From: a bacterium
GTDB lineage: Bacteria; UBA9089; CG2-30-40-21; SBAY01
DNA: 7,261 nucleotides
Direction: 5' to 3'
Assembly (NCBI GenBank): GCA_030018635.1
Contig: JASEHU010000100.1
Span: 1 to 7,261 of the forward strand
Shown here: in pieces, positions 5,054 through 7,261 of the stretch
Numbering within the stretch: position 1 is the first letter of the stretch
Layout: each line of letters starts with the position of its first letter
Notes under the pieces: model-generated
Seen by the model: the letters and a program-made list of their open reading frames with translations, nothing else
What the model was told of the DNA's origin: nothing
The model's database searches: none
Made by a program: the position numbers and the translations under genes

Positions 5054-7261
5054 TTACGCAATCAAATCAATTCTCGAAATAAACCAGAATAATTTATTTC
5101 CATTAGGATTTAAATTCACCAATATTTCATCAGTATCCACTTCCTCTTTTTTATACCCTTGACGGGTATGAGATGAAAGAATTTTTATATTATCCGCATA
5201 CATCTGATGCCTTTTTTCTAAATTCTTTTCCGGTTCTTTTCCCACATATATCTCAATACCTTCTAAAACAATGCCTTTTTCTAAAAGAGCTTGTTTTAAA
5301 GAATCAAGGTCTGATTCAATCAATTTTTTCAGTTCGATATTTTCTACCACAAATTTAGCTGTTATTTTATCGTCTTGTTTGATTACTCTTAATTCTAATT
5401 TACCAAAATGTTCAGGTTTAAGTTGAATATGAATTTCTGACTTACCTTTTTTAAGTTGTAAAGATGCCTCCTCTATAAAGGCATAAAGTATTTCTTTCAT
5501 TTCGGGATTTGGGATTTGGAATTCGGAATTCTGGAAAAATCTCGGTTGCTCTTGCGTTTTTGCCATTTCGGGATTTGGAATTCGGAATTTGGAATTCGGG
5601 AAAAGTCTCGGTTGCTCCTCCTCTTTTACTATCTCTATCTTTTTATCCCCAAACAAGTTTGGGCTTCCATAATCAGTTGTTTCGGGTTGTTTCTGCGTTT
5701 TTGCCATCTCTATTTTTTCATCCTTGACCGTTGTCCAAACTATTAACTCAGACTCAGCCTTTATCTCCTTAATTGGTGGTGGCATAATATGTTTGGGTTG
5801 TTCCTGCGTCTTTACCATCTCTATCTTTTCATCTTTAACCGTTGTCACGGCTGCTAACTCAGGTTCAGCCTTCATTTCCTTAATTGGTGGCGGCATAATA
5901 TGTTTGGGCTGCTCCTGCGCCTTTGCCATCTCAAGGTTCATGGTTCGAGGTTCAAGGTTTGAGGAAAATTTCGGTTGCTCTTGTGTCTTTGCCATCTCGG
6001 GATTCGGGATTCGGGATTCGGGATTCGGAAAAAGTCTCGGTTGCTCCTGCTCTTTTACTATCTCTATCTTTTTATCCCCAAACAAGTTTGGGCTTCCATA
6101 ATCAGTTGTTTCGGGTTGTTCCTGCGTTTTTGCCATCTCCATCTTTTCATCCTTGACCGTTGTTCCAGCTACTAACTCAGGCTCAGTCTTTATCTCCTTA
6201 ATTGGTGGTGGCATGATATGTTTGGGTTGCTCCTGCATCTTTGCCATCTCTATCTTTTCTTCCACAAACAAGTTTGGGCTTTCGTAACCAATCACCTCAG
6301 GTGCCTCAACAGATGCCTCAACTTGTTGAAGGATTTCCCCAAATAAATTTGGGACTCCGTATTCAATTTCATCCTTAACCATTGTCCCAGATATTAACTC
6401 AGGCTCAACCTTTATTTCCTTAATTGGTGGAGGCAGAATATGTCTCGGTTGCTCCTGCATCTTTGCCTGTTCCATCTTCTCATCCTTAACCGTTGTCCCG
6501 AATACTAACTCAGGCTCAACCTTGAATTCCTTAATCGGTGGAGGCAGAATATGTCTCGGCTGCTCCTGCGTCTTTGCCATCTCAAGGTTCATAGTTCGAG
6601 GTTCAAGGTTTGAGGAAAATTTCGGTTGCTCCTCCTCTTTTACTATCTCTATCTTTTTATCCCCAAACAAGTTTGGGCTTCCATAATCAGTTGTTTCGGG
6701 TTGTTCCTGCGTTTTTACCATCTCCATCTTTTCATCCTTGACCGTTGTTCCAGCTACTAACTCAGGCTCAGTCTTTATCTCCTTAATTGGTGGTGGCATG
6801 ATATGTTTGGGTTGCTCCTGCATCTTTGCCATCTCTATCTTTTCTTCCACAAACAAGTTTGGGCTTTCGTAACCAATCACCTCAGGTGCCTCAACAGATG
6901 CCTCAACTTGTTGAAGGATTTCCCCAAATAAATTTGGGACTCCGTATTCAATTTCATCCTTAACCATTGTCCCAGATATTAACTCAGGCTCAACCTTTAT
7001 TTCCTTAATTGGTGGAGGCAGAATATGTCTCGGTTGCTCCTGCATCTTTGCCTGTTCCATCTTCTCATCCTTAACCGTTGTCCCGAATACTAACTCAGGC
7101 TCAACCTTGAATTCCTTAATCGGTGGAGGCAGAATATGTCTCGGCTGCTCCTGCGTCTTTGCCATCTCAAGGTTCATAGTTCGAGGTTCAAGGTTTGAGG
7201 AAAATTTCGGTTGCTCCTCCTCTTTTACTATCTCTATCTTTTTATCCCCAAACAAGTTTGG
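5054..7261 (-). CDS. fliK: FliK-like hook-length control protein, repeat-rich (5' end outside window)
   Basis: FliK measures hook length during export and switches the flagellar secretion gate to filament subunits. The last 148 residues (5500 to the stop at 5056-5054) hold the FliK C-terminal domain: a helix with EEASLQLKKGKSEIHIQL, the signature LKPEHFGKLELRV, a second strand KITAKFVVEN, then a helix and ALLEKGIVLEGIEIYV. A charged tail ends in SRIDLIA. All upstream sequence (about 587 visible residues) is low-complexity, rich in P, E, K and Q, lacks cysteine, and is made of nested repeats with EQP, PPPIKE and SPNLFG motifs, so it is probably disordered and extended. The frame is open through the right edge: the TTG at 7255-7253 is the leucine of a repeated SPNLFG motif, not a start. 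FliK is often about 400-600 residues; this one exceeds 735. No hairpin terminator follows it, so it may be co-transcribed with flgE 149 bases downstream. Identity rests on the C-terminal domain and the neighbours. Confidence 0.87.
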   Translation of the reverse strand, partial: PNLFGDKKIEIVKEEEQPKFSSNLEPRTMNLEMAKTQEQPRHILPPPIKEFKVEPELVFGTTVKDEKMEQAKMQEQPRHILPPPIKEIKVEPELISGTMVKDEIEYGVPNLFGEILQQVEASVEAPEVIGYESPNLFVEEKIEMAKMQEQPKHIMPPPIKEIKTEPELVAGTTVKDEKMEMVKTQEQPETTDYGSPNLFGDKKIEIVKEEEQPKFSSNLEPRTMNLEMAKTQEQPRHILPPPIKEFKVEPELVFGTTVKDEKMEQAKMQEQPRHILPPPIKEIKVEPELISGTMVKDEIEYGVPNLFGEILQQVEASVEAPEVIGYESPNLFVEEKIEMAKMQEQPKHIMPPPIKEIKTEPELVAGTTVKDEKMEMAKTQEQPETTDYGSPNLFGDKKIEIVKEQEQPRLFPNPESRIPNPEMAKTQEQPKFSSNLEPRTMNLEMAKAQEQPKHIMPPPIKEMKAEPELAAVTTVKDEKIEMVKTQEQPKHIMPPPIKEIKAESELIVWTTVKDEKIEMAKTQKQPETTDYGSPNLFGDKKIEIVKEEEQPRLFPNSKFRIPNPEMAKTQEQPRFFQNSEFQIPNPEMKEILYAFIEEASLQLKKGKSEIHIQLKPEHFGKLELRVIKQDDKITAKFVVENIELKKLIESDLDSLKQALLEKGIVLEGIEIYVGKEPEKNLEKRHQMYADNIKILSSHTRQGYKKEEVDTDEILVNLNPNGNKLFWFISRIDLIA
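5503..5530 (-). repeat. Heptamer array 1 in fliK (AATCCC-type)
   Basis: Plus-strand heptamers CGGGATT, TGGGATT, TGGAATT, CGGAATT: four units. It encodes the QNSEFQIPNP segment immediately before the conserved C-terminal domain. Confidence 0.8.
5569..5596 (-). repeat. Heptamer array 2 in fliK (AATCCC-type)
   Basis: Plus-strand heptamers CGGGATT, TGGAATT, CGGAATT, TGGAATT. It lies exactly 66 bases (22 codons) from array 1, in a duplicated 22-residue module containing EMAKTQEQP. It encodes PNSKFRIPNP. Confidence 0.8.
5932..5959 (-). repeat. Heptamer array 3 in fliK (AACCTTG-type)
   Basis: Plus-strand heptamers CAAGGTT, CATGGTT, CGAGGTT, CAAGGTT. On the coding strand this reads as NLEPRTMNLE. 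A different heptamer family from arrays 1, 2 and 4 occupies the same slot of the protein module. Confidence 0.8.
5998..6025 (-). repeat. Heptamer array 4 in fliK, perfect (AATCCCG)4
   Basis: Four identical copies of CGGGATT on the plus strand, followed by a partial CGG. Three heptamers make 21 bases, so the array is read in three successive registers and gives the 7-residue period PNPESRI-PNPE. It lies 66 bases from array 3. Confidence 0.88.
6583..6610 (-). repeat. Heptamer array 5 in fliK (AACCTTG-type)
   Basis: CAAGGTT, CATAGTT, CGAGGTT, CAAGGTT on the plus strand. It differs from array 3 by one base in the second unit and belongs to the first visible 585-bp copy. Confidence 0.8.
7168..7195 (-). 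repeat. Heptamer array 6 in fliK (AACCTTG-type)
   Basis: Identical to array 5 and exactly 585 bases away; it was copied with the long unit. Confidence 0.8.

Larger units (their letters stand above)
5700..7261 (-). repeat. 37-codon (111-bp) PPPIKE modules in fliK
   Basis: The sub-unit reads roughly [KM]xQEQP-[RK]HI[LM]PPPIKE, then an acidic stretch with EPEL, then TTVKDEK. Eight PPPIKE motifs are encoded at 5765-5782, 5876-5893, 6194-6211, 6416-6433, 6527-6544, 6779-6796, 7001-7018 and 7112-7129. Adjacent motifs are 111 bases apart in three places and 222 (two units) apart in two. In the 222-base gaps a unit with VPNLFGEIL and ESPNLFVEEK replaces the proline motif. A second marker, GSPNLFGDKK, recurs at spacings of 429, 585 and 585 bases (its codons lie near 5650, 6080, 6665 and 7250). 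Confidence 0.88.
6050..7261 (-). repeat. 585-bp tandem duplication within fliK
   Basis: Bases 6050-6634 and 6635-7219 are successive copies of a 585-bp unit, and 7220-7261 begin a third copy that runs off the window. By eye the overlap shows one difference, 6132 G versus 6717 A, which changes Ala to Val in the protein. Identity stops at 6049 (G) versus 6634 (C), below which the sequences are only related. The unit is 195 codons, so copy changes keep the frame. Confidence 0.93.

Noticed and set aside
5724..6101. Plus-strand open frame of 125 codons, and several others of 61-77 codons in 5173-6175
   Set aside because: They are antisense to the fliK repeats and owe their length to the repeat composition. 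Their protein repeats mirror the sense modules, and none has a recognisable domain.
5998..7195. CRISPR array
   Set aside because: Repeats are contiguous or in-frame coding modules, with no unique spacers of constant length between identical repeats.
7253..7255. TTG as the start codon of fliK
   Set aside because: It sits in the repeated SPNLFG motif, has no ribosome binding site within the window, and the two codons before it (P and N) match the same motif in other copies.

Overview
The window is a stretch of flagellar hook-assembly genes, all on the minus strand. Read in transcription order (right to left) they are a repeat-filled fliK (hook-length control; open at the right edge), flgE (hook protein, extremely large at 1520 residues) and flbD (small flagellar protein). 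The DNA is AT-rich. A fliK-flgE-flbD order with a 65-residue FlbD fits Bacillota, Spirochaetota, Planctomycetota and several uncultivated AT-rich phyla, and does not fit enteric proteobacteria. I cannot name the organism. Short heptamer and nonamer tandem repeats, familiar from repeat-rich genomes of uncultivated bacteria, point the same way but weakly.

Layout. 1-27: a 9-bp tandem repeat downstream of flbD. 47-244: flbD. 245-341: a spacer with a long G/C-block hairpin. 342-4904: flgE, whose ends are ordinary hook-protein sequence but whose middle (about residues 200-1250) is a huge insertion built from two families of divergent domain repeats, four copies each, in the order A-B-B-A-A-A-B-B. 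4905-5053: a non-coding spacer with a near-consensus sigma-70-type promoter, two operator-like palindromes and a strong ribosome binding site for flgE. 5054-7261: fliK. Only its last 148 residues look like a conserved FliK C-terminal domain. Everything upstream in the window is a nested repeat array: a 585-bp (195-codon) unit in near-perfect tandem copies, 111-bp (37-codon) sub-units with a PPPIKE motif, and six short arrays of exactly four heptamers.

How the parts fit. FlgE polymerises outside the cell into the hook. FliK is exported during hook growth, acts as a length gauge, and its C-terminal domain switches the export gate from hook to filament substrates. An enlarged hook subunit next to a FliK whose length changes in 195-, 37- or 22-residue steps suggests a lineage with an unusual and perhaps variable hook. 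flgD, the hook cap gene often found between fliK and flgE, is absent here. Both window edges fall inside repeats, so this may be a contig broken at repeats, and the fliK copy number should be treated as uncertain.
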